Shown here piece after piece: positions 29,051 through 39,570 of a stretch of 46,036 nt of DNA. Each line of letters begins with the position of its first letter. Within the stretch, counting starts at the first letter, position 1. The DNA comes from Prorocentrum cordatum (Eukaryota; Sar; Dinophyceae; Prorocentrales; Prorocentraceae), in assembly GCA_963575745.1 (NCBI GenBank), contig CAUYUJ010002762.1, forward strand, positions 40,001-86,036, given 5' to 3'. The position numbers and the translations under genes are program-made. Under the pieces are notes generated by a model. The model had not been told where the DNA came from and did not search any database. It was given only the letters and a program-made list of their open reading frames with translations.

Positions 29051-29696
29051 CTGCGCTGGAGCTATTAATCGTTCCTCGAATTTTCCCTGCTCCTGCTCCT
29101 TCAGTCCCCTTGTGTTCCGCGCCGCATGCATTGCTAACCTCCGCGTGTGATTTGAGTCGCGCGACTGCGTGTTGAGCCAGGTCCGATTTTCTCTGACGAA
29201 GTTTTCAGGGGCACTGCGAACCTCCCCAAACGAGTTCTTGTGCATCGGGCGGTCTTGTGGATGCTTTTCACGCGTGTAGGATGGGTTGGGATCTTCGCCA
29301 ACACGGATCAAGGGTGGCCCAGCATTGGCCCTGGCCAGTAAGAGGGGGGGGCCCGCATCGGCTCTGAGATGGCCCAGCGTTGGCTCTGGCCAGCAAGAGG
29401 GGGGGGTCGAGGTCCTGGGTTCGAGGAGGCTTGCTGTCTTTTTTCCATCCCTGGGGGCCGATTTCGGGCCCCGGGACCGTCAGACACGGATCCCGGGTGA
29501 AAAGTTGCAGCAGATGGACCCCGTGGAGGGGTCCGGGAACCGATTCTGAGCGGAGTTGTCCTTACCCCCCCCGTCTTGACCCGCTTGCTCGGGGCCCATC
29601 CAGATCAGAACCCTGGCCGCCTCCAACCCGAGCCTCGATCCGCGAACGTAGGCCTTCGATACCTCGAGCCTCGGAGCTCCCGTGTGCTTCCCAGAA
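29051..29696. repeat. 55-bp direct repeat at 29315-29424; otherwise nothing recognised
   Basis: TGGCCCAGCATTGGCCCTGG (29315) and TGGCCCAGCGTTGGCTCTGG (29370) begin two units 55 bp apart, each ending in a G run. GGTCCTGGGTTCGAGGAGGC next to them also occurs at 27822-27846. The rest of the interval shows no gene. Confidence 0.6.
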
Positions 29697-30255
29697 TCCT
29701 TCCTTCTCCTCCTCCTCCGCCTCCTCGTCGTCCTCCTCCTCCTCCTCCTCCTCCTCCTCCTCCTCCTCCCTCCTCCCCCTCCTCCCTCCTCCTCCTCCTC
29801 CTCCTCCTCCTCCTCCTCCTCCTCCCCTCCTCCCCCTTCCCCATCCTCCTCCTCCATCCTCCTCTCCTCCCCTCCTCCTCCTCCTCCTCCTCCTCCCCCT
29901 CCTCCTCCTCCTCCTCCCCCTCCTCCACCTTCTCCTCCCCCTTCCTCCCCCTTCCTCCTCCTCCTCCTCCTCCTCCTCCTCTCCTCCTCCTCCTCCTCCT
30001 CCTCCTCCTCCTCCTCCTCCTCTTCCTCCTCCTCCTCCTCCTCCTCCTCCTCCCTCCTCCTCCTCCTCCTCCTCCTCCTCCTCCTCCTCCTCCTCCTCCT
30101 CCTCCTCCTCCTCCTCCCTCCTCCTCCTCCTTCTCCTCCTTCCTCCTCCTCCCTCCTCCTCCTCCTCCTCCTCCTCCTCCCTCCTCCTCCTCCTCCTCCT
30201 CCTCCTCCTCCTCCTCCTCCTCCTCCCCCTCCTCCCTCCCCCTCCTCCTCCGACC
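29697..30255 (+). repeat. 560-bp (CTC)n microsatellite
   Basis: Nearly pure CTC/TCC triplets with occasional CCC, TTC and phase changes. It is the longest simple repeat in the window. Long frames over it are all low-complexity and are not genes. Confidence 0.95.
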
Positions 30256-30424
30256 CTCGAGAAGCCCCAACGCTCCCTCGGTCCCCCCTGTGAATCCCAG
30301 GGTCCTCTCCGAGCCCCGGCCTCTGGAAGCGCGCACGACGAGGCTGCCAGGGCGACCGGGCGGCGGAGATGGCGCAGACTGCCCGGGTGTCCTTCGGGGG
30401 CAGCGATAGGGGGGACGGGCATAG

Positions 30425-30585
30425 TCAGGCGGGAAAGAAGCATACAGACACAATTAAGCATCGACTGCCAGGAAAATATGCGAAAAAATGGGAAGTGGTG
30501 GGGAAGACGAAGGTCCAACAAATATGGAAAATAGTGGGAATCTTCGGAGTTGTGTGTATTTGTTTGTGTGTCCTTGGACCCCTTC
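30425..30585 (+). repeat. Dispersed repeat R2, copy 2
   Basis: ACAGACACAATTAAGCATCG, CCAGGAAAATATGCG and TTGTGTGTATTTGTTTGTG follow the same order as 18370-18545. An M3 element begins immediately after it. Confidence 0.78.
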
Positions 30586-30587
30586 GC

Positions 30588-30746
30588 ATAGGGGGGGAAC
30601 GCATCGACCCCCAATCACCCACTGATCGCCGACAGGGGCCCGATAGCCCCAACCCGCCCGTGAAGGTGCGGATTCAGTTTCGGGGGCCTGTCGCCGATCT
30701 ATCGACGATGCATCGTCGAGTTCAGGTCGATGCGTCACCCCTAAGC
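30588..30746. mobile_element. MITE-like element family M3, copy 2
   Basis: Left ACGCATCGACCCCCAATC and right GGTCGATGCGTCACCCC are inverted relative to each other. Order and interior (CCGATCTATCG, GATGCATCG) match copy 1 at 14176-14335. Confidence 0.78.
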
Positions 30747-30828
30747 CACTCTCCCCTATCGCTGCCCTTCAGTCCTCCCCGCGTGTCGCCCCGCTGTTCC
30801 CTCCCCCCTTCCCTCGAAGGAGAGCACG

Positions 30829-30980
30829 CTGCAGAAACATAGACTTTTGGCGTTCCGCGCGGGTTTCTTCGATCCGCGCTGGGCCACCCCTGGCGGCGCC
30901 TCTGGCGCCGCTCCTCTGGCGCGCTCCGCGCGCAGATCCAAGAAATCCGCGCGGAGCACCAAAAGTGTACGTTTATGCAG
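30829..30980. mobile_element. MITE-like element family M1, copy 2
   Basis: 152 bp. The left begins CTGCAGAAACATAGACTTTT and continues GGCGTTCCGCGCGGGTTTC; the right is the near-complement GAAATCCGCGCGGAGCACC then AAAAGTGTACGTTTATGCAG. The interior contains GGCGGCGCCTCTGGCGCC, like copy 1 at 5438-5594. Confidence 0.85.
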
Positions 30981-31039
30981 TTTTCCCTTCCCTCCTCATG
31001 CGCTTCTTTCCTCGTCGTCGTCGTTTTTTCCTCCTACGA

Positions 31040-31552
31040 AACAGCCCAACCTACTACGGTCATTCTGGACACCCGAGTAGAGTAGATCATATTGTGCTAC
31101 GGACAAGTCGATTAGGGCATGTACACCATTGTGGCCACTTACGCGGGCCTGGGAAGAGGTTACAGAAAATACGAGCACGAGGACTTCGAGACCACGTCCC
31201 CTTGGGCAACAGTATATCGACGCTGGCGCGTCCCGCCCCTCCCTCACCAACCCGTCTACAGCAACGCATTTGCAGAGACGGCGTGATGCAGCGCGTTCGC
31301 AGGGGGTACAAGAGAACCGAGCTCCTCCAGAACATAGACACTGAGGTCACACGAAAGGCTTACGACGTATGGGAAGAACCGCTTTCCCAGCGGACCCCAG
31401 ATTATACGTGGGCGCTACTAGGCAGAGCTTGCAGAGAAGCATCGACACAAACATCCGGCAACAAGCAGCACGACGACGAGCTAGACTATCTGCTACAGCA
31501 AGCGGAAGCACACATACCGCAACTACTGCAAAGACGACGAGGTATGCGGTAG
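31040..31552 (+). pseudogene. LINE C endonuclease C-terminus and linker
   Basis: PTYYGHSGHPSRVDHIVLRT is the end of the endonuclease fold (S-R-I-D-Y-type motif as SRVDHI). The N-terminal two thirds, including GDFN, are missing. The linker that follows is charged and helical (RTELLQNIDTEVTRKAYDVW, DDELDYLLQQAEAHIPQLL). The frame ends at a TAG at 31550. Confidence 0.72.
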
Positions 31553-32470
31553 CGATTGGAGGACGGGTGCGACGACGCAGCATGCGAGAGCGTGCAAGAC
31601 GAACTGCGGTAGGTTACTGCAGCGCTGAAGAGAGCGCGCGAAGCCACACAACAACCACGGAGAGCGAAGGTAGTCGAGCTCATATGGGAGGCGTGCCAAC
31701 AGCGCAACTTTGCGGAAATGCACAGGCTACGAAGACAATGCCAACGAAATGGACGCGGGCCCAAGACACGATCTACCTTACGCCCAGGACTTACTGGCCA
31801 TCCGATTACTGGGCACAAAAACTCGGACGGGCATCTCTGGAGAGGGGGCCCAGTGCAGTACCGATCGATCGCTACGACGCGTACCAGAAACACGAAGAAC
31901 ACATGGAGAACATCGTGGTCCCACTGCCGAGCAACTACGAACTACAAACAGCAGCGGCTAGGGACAAGCAACAAATAGTACGGTGCTGCAGACGAACGGG
32001 CAAACGACGGGCCTGGCCACAATGGGGACCACCTACAGAACTTACTTGGTTCCTTCTCGGCCCCTCTCTCCACTTCGCCGACCCTACACTGCAAAGTGAA
32101 CGACTGGAGCTGAGGGGGACTGCGGAAGCGGAGGCCGAGTAGGACTTCGAGGATTTGGCCCACTATACTACACTTGGGGAAGTTCCAGCGAGGCAGGGAA
32201 CTACTCCAGATAATGGGGTGGGACGCAGGACCAGTCCCCAGCAGTGGAGAAGAAGGGGAATAACGAGCCAGGCAAGAGGAGATATGGGCAGCACGATCTT
32301 ACGACGTGGGGCGAGGGCAATACGCAGGGCTAGGAGCACCGAAATTACACGATATCAACTACAACTACCAGCCCTACTTCCACAGATTTTTGGAAAAAGG
32401 TCGGATAATGTAAACGGCACCACTCGACTGGCACCGATCTCAGGCATTCCCATCAAAGAAAAAGCAACAA
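31553..32470 (+). pseudogene. LINE C region between endonuclease and RT, badly broken
   Basis: The clearest piece (about 31640-31780, second frame) reads RRAKVVELIWEACQQRNFAE then MHRLRRQCQRNGRGPK, a basic helical segment usual before LINE RTs. An in-frame TAG lies just upstream at 31609. The rest cannot be followed in one frame. Confidence 0.5.
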
Positions 32471-32479
32471 GAAAGTTAT

Positions 32480-33153
32480 CCTAGGGAAGCGTATCCTCCA
32501 CGTATACGACTCGTTCAACATGGCTTGGGACTCAGGCACCGCCAGGCGCGGCGCCCAGAGCGACCGCCCACCATGGGCCCGGGGGGGGGCACCGCATCGA
32601 TGCCGAGAATACAATACTACGCGCACGTGCCGCACAATAGAGAGCCCAACAAGCGGGCGTTAGCACTGCCGCTACCAATTACGACGGTGCCAACGCCTTT
32701 GCAGCGACGAGGCGAGCCTTCCTACGCGCAGTGGCCTACAAGCGCGCGCGCGAAGACGATCCGCGGCACGCGCTGGCGGCCATCGACCACTCCACGTTTG
32801 CGCTCGGAACATCCAGCGGTGTCATTGACGCGGAGAGCACCAGCGGAGCACAGATGGGGTTAACACCTTGTCCACGTCAGTTCAACGACGCATGCAACAT
32901 ATACGCGGGCAAGTGGCGGCGGGAAAATCGACGGGGCCCACGCCAACATTTTCGCGACGCGGTTAACCCCATCGCAGGAGAAACCCACGACTTGGCGCCC
33001 AATGCGTTCATGGACGACGCCACTCGCACGCAGAACTTATCTACGCGCCACCAGGCGCAAAAGATCGAGCACTTGTTGAACGCAACTGCACGGAGGCTTG
33101 CAGGCACGTTGTCGAAAGGAGGTCTTTCAACACGGGATAAGCTAACGGCTTAG
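32480..33153 (+). pseudogene. LINE C reverse transcriptase palm
   Basis: RILHVYDSFNMAWDSG (near 32490-32540) is box A, with a D-x-x-N core. In another frame (32731-33153) GAQMGLTPCPRQFND corresponds to box B. AFMDDATRT is the catalytic box with the two Asp residues kept (FMDD). The palm is spread over two frames with internal stops. Box style is closest to LINE A (NAF, QGGLMGDPF, YVDD). Confidence 0.7.
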
Positions 33154-33249
33154 TGCAAATAGCTGGCCCAGGCAGCTACGTTGCTACGCGTGCATTACGA
33201 CGCAGCGAAACGTCGGTGGGTGCGGCACAACGGGAAATGAGGCCCTTGG

Positions 33250-33900
33250 ACGTTACCTACCCTCGGGGCAAGGCTACGCTGGAGAAATCGCACGACGCAT
33301 TGCCGCTGCCAGAATTGCGCGGATAGAATGTGGAATAGTTTGGACATCTGACACGCCGCGACAAATTAAGGAGGATGTTCACGGCCTTCGCGCAAGGGGC
33401 AGCATTGAGCGGACTTACACCACTCCCACTCACGAAAGCCCACGCCGACGCACTAGACAGCGCACTGGCCAAATACTTGCGCACAATGGCAGGGGGAGCG
33501 ATGTCACGGACACGAGCTGACGGAAATTAAGTGCAACAACAATGCGCACGTTTTCCGCTACCGGCGCTTGGAGACAGCGGCGACATCACTACGAGTCAGG
33601 AGTCAACGGTGGTACCTGAATTGGGCACGGTATCCAAGGGGGCACGGAGCGGTCGTTTCGGCGGTCTCTGGGACGTCGAAGTTGGACACATGCAGACTAC
33701 AACTCAGGATACAAGACGGAGATGTGCATGCGACGACTACACCGTGGGCGCTACAATATTTAGAAGACCTTAGACAACCAGCACAAGTAGACGAACGCAT
33801 GGATCGGGTATATCTTGACTACAGCCTGGGACCCCAGGGCCTTCCAGCTGGCTCAGCACAGACCCCAAAGTCCTCTACAGCCATGACAGGAACTGGGGCG
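33250..33900 (+). pseudogene. LINE C RT thumb and connector
   Basis: FTAFAQGAALSGLTPLPLTK and LDSALAKYLRTMAGGAM (about 33375-33510) align with the thumb of LINE A (AFAYNALLSGL...LEASLARFCRFAMAGKA). The connector LRVRSQRWYLNWARYPRGHG (33595-33655) aligns with LELRIRRVRLVQSWARRPARH. This is the main evidence that LINEs A and C are related. Confidence 0.7.
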
Positions 33901-33914
33901 TCCTCACGAAACAG

Positions 33915-34420
33915 ATGGAGGGGAAACAACAGGAAGAGGAGGAGGAACTATTTACGCCGCACTGGTGCGATCACATCATTTCACGTGCAGACGGCACAGA
34001 ACATAAATGTGGCCAGCGTTGTTCCCGCCTACACAGCGCTGGCAAGTCACCAGTGAGAGGTGCACAATGTGCGGCCCACTGTTGCTTCAGTAGTAGTTAC
34101 CAGCCAGCGCCCCCGGTGCTGCAGAACATTTGTCAACCGCAAGACGGCGGCGGATCATGCTACAAGGCCAGTGCACTACCGCGGGGTTTGCCACCTAGAC
34201 AGGCCCAAATGGTCGCACGACGTACTTCCTCGGACTGCATTTTCTTGTTCTATGTGTGGCCACGGGGCTCGAACCCTCTCAGAATTCCAGCAACGCGCGC
34301 GTGCCCACCTTGCAGGCCCCGACCAGATTCGAGCCCCCGATGGCCAGGCGGCCCAGACTACACGGGGCGATGGCTTGGATTATAAGAAGAGAAGGAGAGC
34401 CAATCCCAGGGGGAGCAGTC
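33915..34420 (+). pseudogene. LINE C Cys/His finger region
   Basis: Three decayed motifs appear in changing frames: HKCGQRCSRLHSA, then PRCCRTFVNRKTAADH, then FSCSMCGHGARTLSEFQQ followed by ARAH. The third keeps C-x2-C, but the first His has become Arg. Order and spacing parallel the three fingers of LINE A. Confidence 0.62.
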
Positions 34421-34445
34421 GCGAGGAGCGAAGACGCTCGCAGGC

Positions 34446-35428
34446 ATGGGCAAGGGCAGCCAGGGATCGCCCCGCGGCTGGGCACGAGGCGGAGGACGAG
34501 GTCAAGTAGAATCAGACAAAGACGAGACGAAGGCGCTGCAGGAATTCACCTTGCAGAACAGCGCCGCCATCCGGGAGCTCGCCGACGAAGTGGGCGACTT
34601 CTCGCTCCTGAACATGCCCGTCTTCGCCTTGCAGCGCGCGCTGGAGACCGGCAAAGAGCGCGGTCGCAAGGTCAAGGAGTTCGGGGGAGGGCGCAAGCTC
34701 AGCCCGCCCAACGGACGCGCGGCGGCGAGCTTAGTGGAAGGATTGGTCATTCCCAGGGGAACTCGTTCCAGCACTACAGGCACCCCAGGAGCTCACGCAG
34801 CAGATCGCGGGAGGTGGCCTCAAGGCCACCGCGGAGATCTTCAAGAAGTGCAAGGTGCAGGAGACGCGCCAGAAGGGCGACGCTATGGACCTGGACCGCC
34901 AGGCCAAGATTACGCTCGCGATCATCACCAGCCCGCGCTTCATGGCCACCCTGTACCAGAACAAGATAGAGAGCAGAAAATCACGGAGTTGCTGGGCCCC
35001 CAGGCGGCGATGTTCAAGCAGGCCCTCAACGCGGCGATCGCGCGCCACGGCGGCAGCGAGAGCAGGTCCGGCGGGCCAAAGACGGGGCTCGAGCGCACGA
35101 CCGAACGCCCGCTCCACGGGAAGAGCGGGGCAAGAGAGATCAGGCGCTACGGAGTCCACCAGTCGCCACGAGCAGCAGCCCGCCAGAGCCATCGGGGGCC
35201 GCTGCAGGCCCCGCCCCTGTCGGCACTACCAACGCGCCGACCGCCTCACAAGCTCCCCCGCCCACCGCGAGAGAGGAAAACATAGTTATGCAGATCAGTC
35301 AGGACCTTGTGCGATTTCAAGGACTACGTAATCGCGCGCAAGTACACGGCAGTTACATGTCGAATTACGACGCATGGCCACAGATTACAGAGACCCCAGG
35401 CCCAGGGACTACTTCATGTGACAAGTGA
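34446..35428 (+). pseudogene. LINE C C-terminal domain, unknown fold
   Basis: After a basic Gly-rich linker comes a helical region in three successive frames: ALQEFTLQNSAAIRELADEV and LLNMPVFALQRALETGKERG (34530-34670); then ELTQQIAGGGLKATAEIFKK and KITLAIITSPRFMATLYQNK (34790-34970); then ITELLGPQAAMFKQALNAAI (34980-35045). A Pro/Ala/Ser-rich tail follows and ends MQISQDLVRFQGLRNRAQVH...YDAWPQITETPGPG, with a stop at 35426. The codons are GC-ending and read cleanly apart from the shifts. I do not recognise the domain; position and size resemble the C-terminal domain of LINE A. Confidence 0.55.
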
Positions 35429-35949
35429 GAGGGGCAAGCCCGACGGATCCCAACACCTCCCCCGCCTCCCCCCCCTTCACCCACCATTACTATACTTCTG
35501 TTTTGCACAGTGACGGATACTGCAGGGGTCTTGGCTTGATTCAGTTCCACAGGGCCCCCCTTCCAAAGACCACTTGAAGACCGCCGAGGGACTAGTCCCG
35601 GGAATCGAGCCGCGTCAGCTACATGCGAAAAGTTACTACCCACCTACAGTGGTTAAAACTGCGCGAAGATTGTGAGGGGCAAAGGTAACAACAACACCGG
35701 TTAGGGCTCCATCCAGCTTCGGCACAGGGACTAACAACGTTGGTTCGTAAATCGTCACAGAACACATATGGGGCCCCATACGATGCTCACGAGGCCACGA
35801 GCAGGCCGGAGAGCATCGCCAGCCAGGAGATTTCTGCTTCCAGCACAGAGAACGGAGAGCTACTACGCCAAAGGCTACGACATCACAGAATTCGCACTCC
35901 GGCCCGCATGGGTAGCATTCTGGCTCCAACTAGCCAGGTTTCCAGAGAC
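35429..35949 (+). other. Mostly unrecognised; coding-like fragment at 35768-35950
   Basis: The last 180 bp read ESYYAKGYDITEFALRPAWV then AFWLQLARFPET in one frame, with natural residue usage but no family I recognise. It is cut off by the dispersed repeat that starts at 35950. Before it, nothing coding was seen. Confidence 0.35.
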
Positions 35950-36929
35950 GAATTCTTCACGCTTCGCGTATCCCCACCAGCCCATCTCAAAACAGCAACT
36001 CTAGCGAAGCATGCCGACAGTCGTGTTTTTCAGGCGTGTTTCCGCCTGCCCCCGCATATCTCCCCTGTTCCTCCTTCCTCCCGCCTCCTTGTACATCCTC
36101 CTTGTGGTGGGAGCGGGAGAAGGACGAGGCGGAGGAGGAGGGAGAGAAAGCGCTCCTCGTGGTTTGAGTCGTTTGGGGTTTCTCGTCCTGGTGTGAGTCG
36201 TTCGGGCCCTTCTTCCTGGTGTGAGTCGTTCGGGCTCTTCGTGGTGTGAGTCGTTCGGGCTCTTCGTCCTGGTGTGAGTCGTTCGGGCTTCTCGTGGTGT
36301 GAGTTGTTCGGGCCCCTCGTCCTGGTGTGAGTCGTTCGGGCCCCTCCTCCTGCCCGTCCAGAAACGACGCCCAGGCGAGTAGAGGGTCGTCCTGATGGGC
36401 TTTTCGGCGTCTTGGGTGCCTCGGGGGGGCCTCTTTGGGCCGTTTGGGATCCTCTTGGGGGCCTCCTGGGGGCCTCTTGGGGCCATCTTGGGGCCTCTTG
36501 GTGCCTCCTGGGCGCTTCTTGGGGCCATCTTGGAGGAAATCGATCAAGGAAGAGGGGAGCTTTAATTAGCGCTGCCCCCTCAGAAGGCCAAAATGGGGCC
36601 AAAACCTTAGTAAAATCAATGATTCTGGCTTGAAAGAAGAGGGAAGCTTTAATTAGCGCTGCCCCCTCAGAAGGCCAAAATGGGGCCAACACTGTAGTAA
36701 AATCAATGATTTTGGCTTCAAAGAAGAGGGGAGCATTTTTCTGCCTCCCCCCGTCGGGGCCAGAATCCTCGTGAGGGGTGTCGTTTTTTAGCCCTCCCAG
36801 GAGTCGAAAAAGACCCCTCTGACCACCCGCGGGGCGCCCTCTCCAGGCCCAGGGGGAGGGGGTAGGGAGGGGGGTTGAGAACAGAGAGAGCTCCCTAAAC
36901 CACTCACGCCCAAAGGGCTGGTGGGATTT
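35950..36929 (+). repeat. Dispersed repeat R3, copy 1
   Basis: Begins GAATTCTTCACGCTTCGCG and ends near CCCAAAGGGCTGGTGGGA; copy 2 is at 43530-44654. The first 402 bp are collinear with copy 2 and differ at about 7 positions (about 98% identity). The repeat contains the GTGTGAGTCGTTCGGGC minisatellite (36145-36350), a CTTGGGGGCCTC array (36400-36540) and a GC-rich end. Copy 1 alone has an 85-bp unit, GAAGAGGGGAGCTTTAATTA onward, in two tandem copies (about 36552-36722). Confidence 0.88.
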
Positions 36930-37084
36930 CGAGGATGCATTGAACTTATCTTGTACTTCGCACGTGCCGGCACTCAGTGCACACGGATGCGTACAACATC
37001 GACCTATCTTCAGAGTCGCGTGGAGAGAATCGTCAATCTCCCTGGAGCTCTGGTGTGCGGTGTCGCCTGCTGCCACCCGTGGGG

Positions 37085-37220
37085 TCCATGTCGGTATGTA
37101 TGTACGTATGTATGTATGGATGGATGGATGGACGGATGGACGTATGCAGGTATTCATGTATGTATGTGTGTATCTATGTATGTGTGTGCATGCGTATGTT
37201 TGCATATATGTGTGTGTCTT
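37085..37220 (+). repeat. (GTAT)n / (ATGG)n tetranucleotide tract
   Basis: GTAT units, a block of ATGG/ACGG units (37115-37142), then TATG/TGTG units. The intervals 36930-37084 and 37221-37529 hold no recognised gene. Confidence 0.85.
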
Positions 37221-37529
37221 ACATACGTTGTTTCATACACATACATGTACACAATGTATGTGATACATTTACTGATACACACTCGTGCGTTTTCGACAGC
37301 CCAACAGTCCCCCAAGGCTCTCCAAGCTGGCCCCCCGACGGGTCTGGAAGCCCCTGGAATCATCCGGTATCGCTCCAAACAATTTCCATGACCCCCCAGA
37401 GCTCCAGGAAGGCCTTCGAGTGGCCAAACCACTTGCACAACTTTATGGCGCATCCATGACTTTCAGTTTTCTCCCATTTCCGCCTCCGACGCGCCTCCGA
37501 GGCTTGCGCATGCCCCCAAGAGAGCTCCA

Positions 37530-37760
37530 ATAGGCCCCCTAAAGGCGTCCCGAGCGGCGCGAAATAGCTCCAAGAGGCCGCAAGAGGTTCCCGCGACGCC
37601 CGAAGGGGTACCTCCGAGGCCCCAAAGACGCTCCGAGCAGGCCCCAACGAACTTTCAGAACTTTCAGCGGCCGAAGAGGGTCTCGAAGGGCCCTGAAGAG
37701 CTCCCCAAAGGCCCCCCGAGAGCTCCAAGATGCCCCCAAGAGGCGTCCCGAGTGGCTTTT
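37530..37760 (-). repeat. Reversed stretch of the CTTGG/GGCC array motif
   Basis: CCAAGAGGC, CCCCGAGAGCTCCAAGA and GGCCCC pieces are the complement of the motif that fills 7815-12880. Confidence 0.7.
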
Positions 37761-37854
37761 GGGGGCATGCGCAAGACTCGGAAGCGCATCGGTGGTCGAG
37801 GGTTTACCTGGAGTTCTTCGGGGACTCTTGCAGGGCTCTTTGGGCGATCTTGGG

Positions 37855-39350
37855 TACTTTTCGGAGCCTCCAGAGCCAACCTGGAAAAAGGAGAGACTTC
37901 CCTCACATCTTTTTTTTACCTCAAGCTCGACTCCCCCCTCCGTTCCCCCCTGACCCAGGCTTCGGCGTTCTCCAGAGTTCGTTTCCGTTTTCTCAATCCC
38001 TCGTTGTCCGTTCTTTTTGTTCTTTTTGTTGTTCTTGGTTCTCTTCCGCCTCCCGTTCCGCATCCTTCTCCTTCCTCTTCTCTGGATCCCGAAGCCTCCT
38101 CCCTGCTGCGTAATGTTCTTGTCTCTCCTTCAGTCCTTCTTCTCTACGCCTCCCTCATGCCCCTCCGCCTCCCTCACCCAGCATCCTGCTCCACAATGTG
38201 GCGGGAGGCCCAGCTTGGAAAAAAGGAAGTCACTCTCATCTGTTTTTTTTCTATGGTTTCCCCCTCCCTCAGTTTTCTCCCTGCCCCAGGCTTTGGCGTG
38301 CCCCCTGGTGCGTTTCCAGTTTCCCCACGAATCGCTGTCCGTTCGCTCTGATCTCTCTTTTTTTCTCTGCTGTTGGTTCTCTTCCGTCTCCCGTTCCCCC
38401 TTCTTCCTCTCCTCCCTCCGTCCCGCTGCGTCATTTACCCGTCTCTCCTTCACGCCTCCCCCTCTCCGCCTCCCTCATGCGTTTCCGTCTCTCCTACCTC
38501 TCATTCTTATCTCTCCAGCCCTCCTTCCCCTCCGCCTCGCTCACCCAGCAACCTGCTCCACTACGTGCTGGGAGGCCCAGACTGAAAAAGTGGAATCCCT
38601 CTATGTAATCTTCTTTTTCAGGGTCTACCTCCCCCTCTGTTTTCTCCTGTCCCCCAGGCTTTGGCGTGCTCCTGAGTGCGTTTCCGGTTTCGCCATGCCT
38701 CGCTGTCCGGTCTTTTTGATTTTTTTTTGTTTTGATTTTGGTTCTCACCCGTCTCCCGTTCCACAACCTTTTTTTTTCCTCCCTCCTCCTCGCTGCCTCA
38801 TTTTCCCTCCTTCCTCGTCTCTCCTTCACGCCTTCCTCTGTCCGCCTCCCTTAAGCGTTTCCGTCTCCCCCACCCCTCGCTGATCGTTCTCCCTGATCTC
38901 GTTGTTGCTCGCTGTTCTCCTGCGTCTTCCGTTCCACGTCTTTCTCCTTCCTCTTCCCTCCTTCCTCCCCGCTGCGTCCTTTTCCCTCTTCCCTCCTCCT
39001 CGTTTCTCCTTCATGTGTGGTTTCTTAATGGATTTGGCCTCTCGAGGGCTTCCCTGGAGCGCTTGGGGGACTCTCAGAGCCAACTTGAAAACATGGAATT
39101 CCTTCAAATCATTTCTACCCCACGCATCCGTTCCCTCCTGTCCCAGTCTTTGGCATCCCCAGAGTGCGTTTCCGTTTACCCCATCCCTCGCTGTCCGTTC
39201 TCTTTGATCTCTTTTTTTTCTTTTGGTTCTATTCCGTCTCCCGTTCCACATCTTTCTCTTTCCTCTCCTCCTCTGTTCTCCCCATTGCGTCCCTTTGCCT
39301 CCCTCCGCTTCGTCTCTCCTTCACGCCTTCCTCTCTCCGCCTCCTTTCAT
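37855..39350 (+). repeat. Pyrimidine-rich satellite, about four units of 330-480 bp
   Basis: Each unit contains GCCAACCTGGAAAAAGG-like sequence, then a T run, then CCCAGGCTTTGGCGT, GTGCGTTTCCGTTT, CCTCGCTGTCCGTTC, TGGTTCT.TTCCGTCTCCCG and a CTTCCTC-rich end. CAGGCTT-type anchors fall near 37957, 38289, 38656 and 39131. Long open frames across it are Ser/Phe/Leu/Pro-rich and chance. Confidence 0.82.
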
Positions 39351-39354
39351 GCGT

Positions 39355-39477
39355 GTTCGGTTTTCAAACGCTCCAAGACGGCCCAAGAGGTTCCCACGAC
39401 AGCACCAAGGCAGCACAAAAGGTCTCCGCGACGGCCCGAAAACGACCCGAGAGAGCTCCAAGACAGCCCAAGAGGCC
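39355..39477 (-). repeat. Reversed array motif next to the spliced-leader relic
   Basis: CCAAGACGGCCCAAGAGG, GACGGCCCGAAAACG and CAAGACAGCCCAAGAGGCC are reversed forms of the 5-kb array motif. The spliced-leader match begins immediately after, so this array is the insertion-site DNA of the retrogene (inference). Confidence 0.7.
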
Positions 39478-39494
39478 TCCGTAGCCATTTTGGC
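39478..39494 (+). other. Relic of the dinoflagellate spliced leader (DinoSL)
   Basis: TCCGTAGCCATTTTGGC is identical to the first 17 bases of the 22-nt leader that dinoflagellates trans-splice onto mRNAs. The expected last bases, TCAAG, are replaced by CTTG. It lies 76 bases upstream of the ABCG start codon on the same strand. A chance exact 17-mer in 46 kb is very unlikely. In dinoflagellates such genomic relics are known to mark genes re-inserted from spliced mRNA. Confidence 0.85.
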
Positions 39495-39570
39495 CTTGTG
39501 GCGCAAATACTCGACTCGATTATCTCGAGTGTGGCTGGTGCCATAGGCCCAATCGGAACGGCAGTCAGTA

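Larger units (their letters stand above)
31040..35428 (+). mobile_element. LINE C: 5'-truncated relative of LINE A
   Basis: Starts inside an endonuclease (TYYGHSGHPSRVDHIVL) and continues with an RT, a thumb, three Cys/His fingers and a long C-terminal region, the same order as LINE A. Thumb (AALSGL...LDSALAKYLRTMAGG) and post-thumb (LRVRSQRWYLNWARYP) sequences match those of LINE A. Many stops and frame changes show it is old. The host sequence before it has the M1 copy 2 only 60 bp away. No target duplication was seen. Confidence 0.82.

Noticed and set aside
29562-30614. Frames of up to 384 residues over the CTC tract
   Set aside because: Pure low-complexity Ser/Pro/Leu or Glu/Gly/Arg; simple repeat, not protein.
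36700-36725. Spliced-leader-like ATTTTGGCTTCAAAG
   Set aside because: It is part of the AATCAATGATTTTGGC repeat block, which occurs many times without any leader 5' half.
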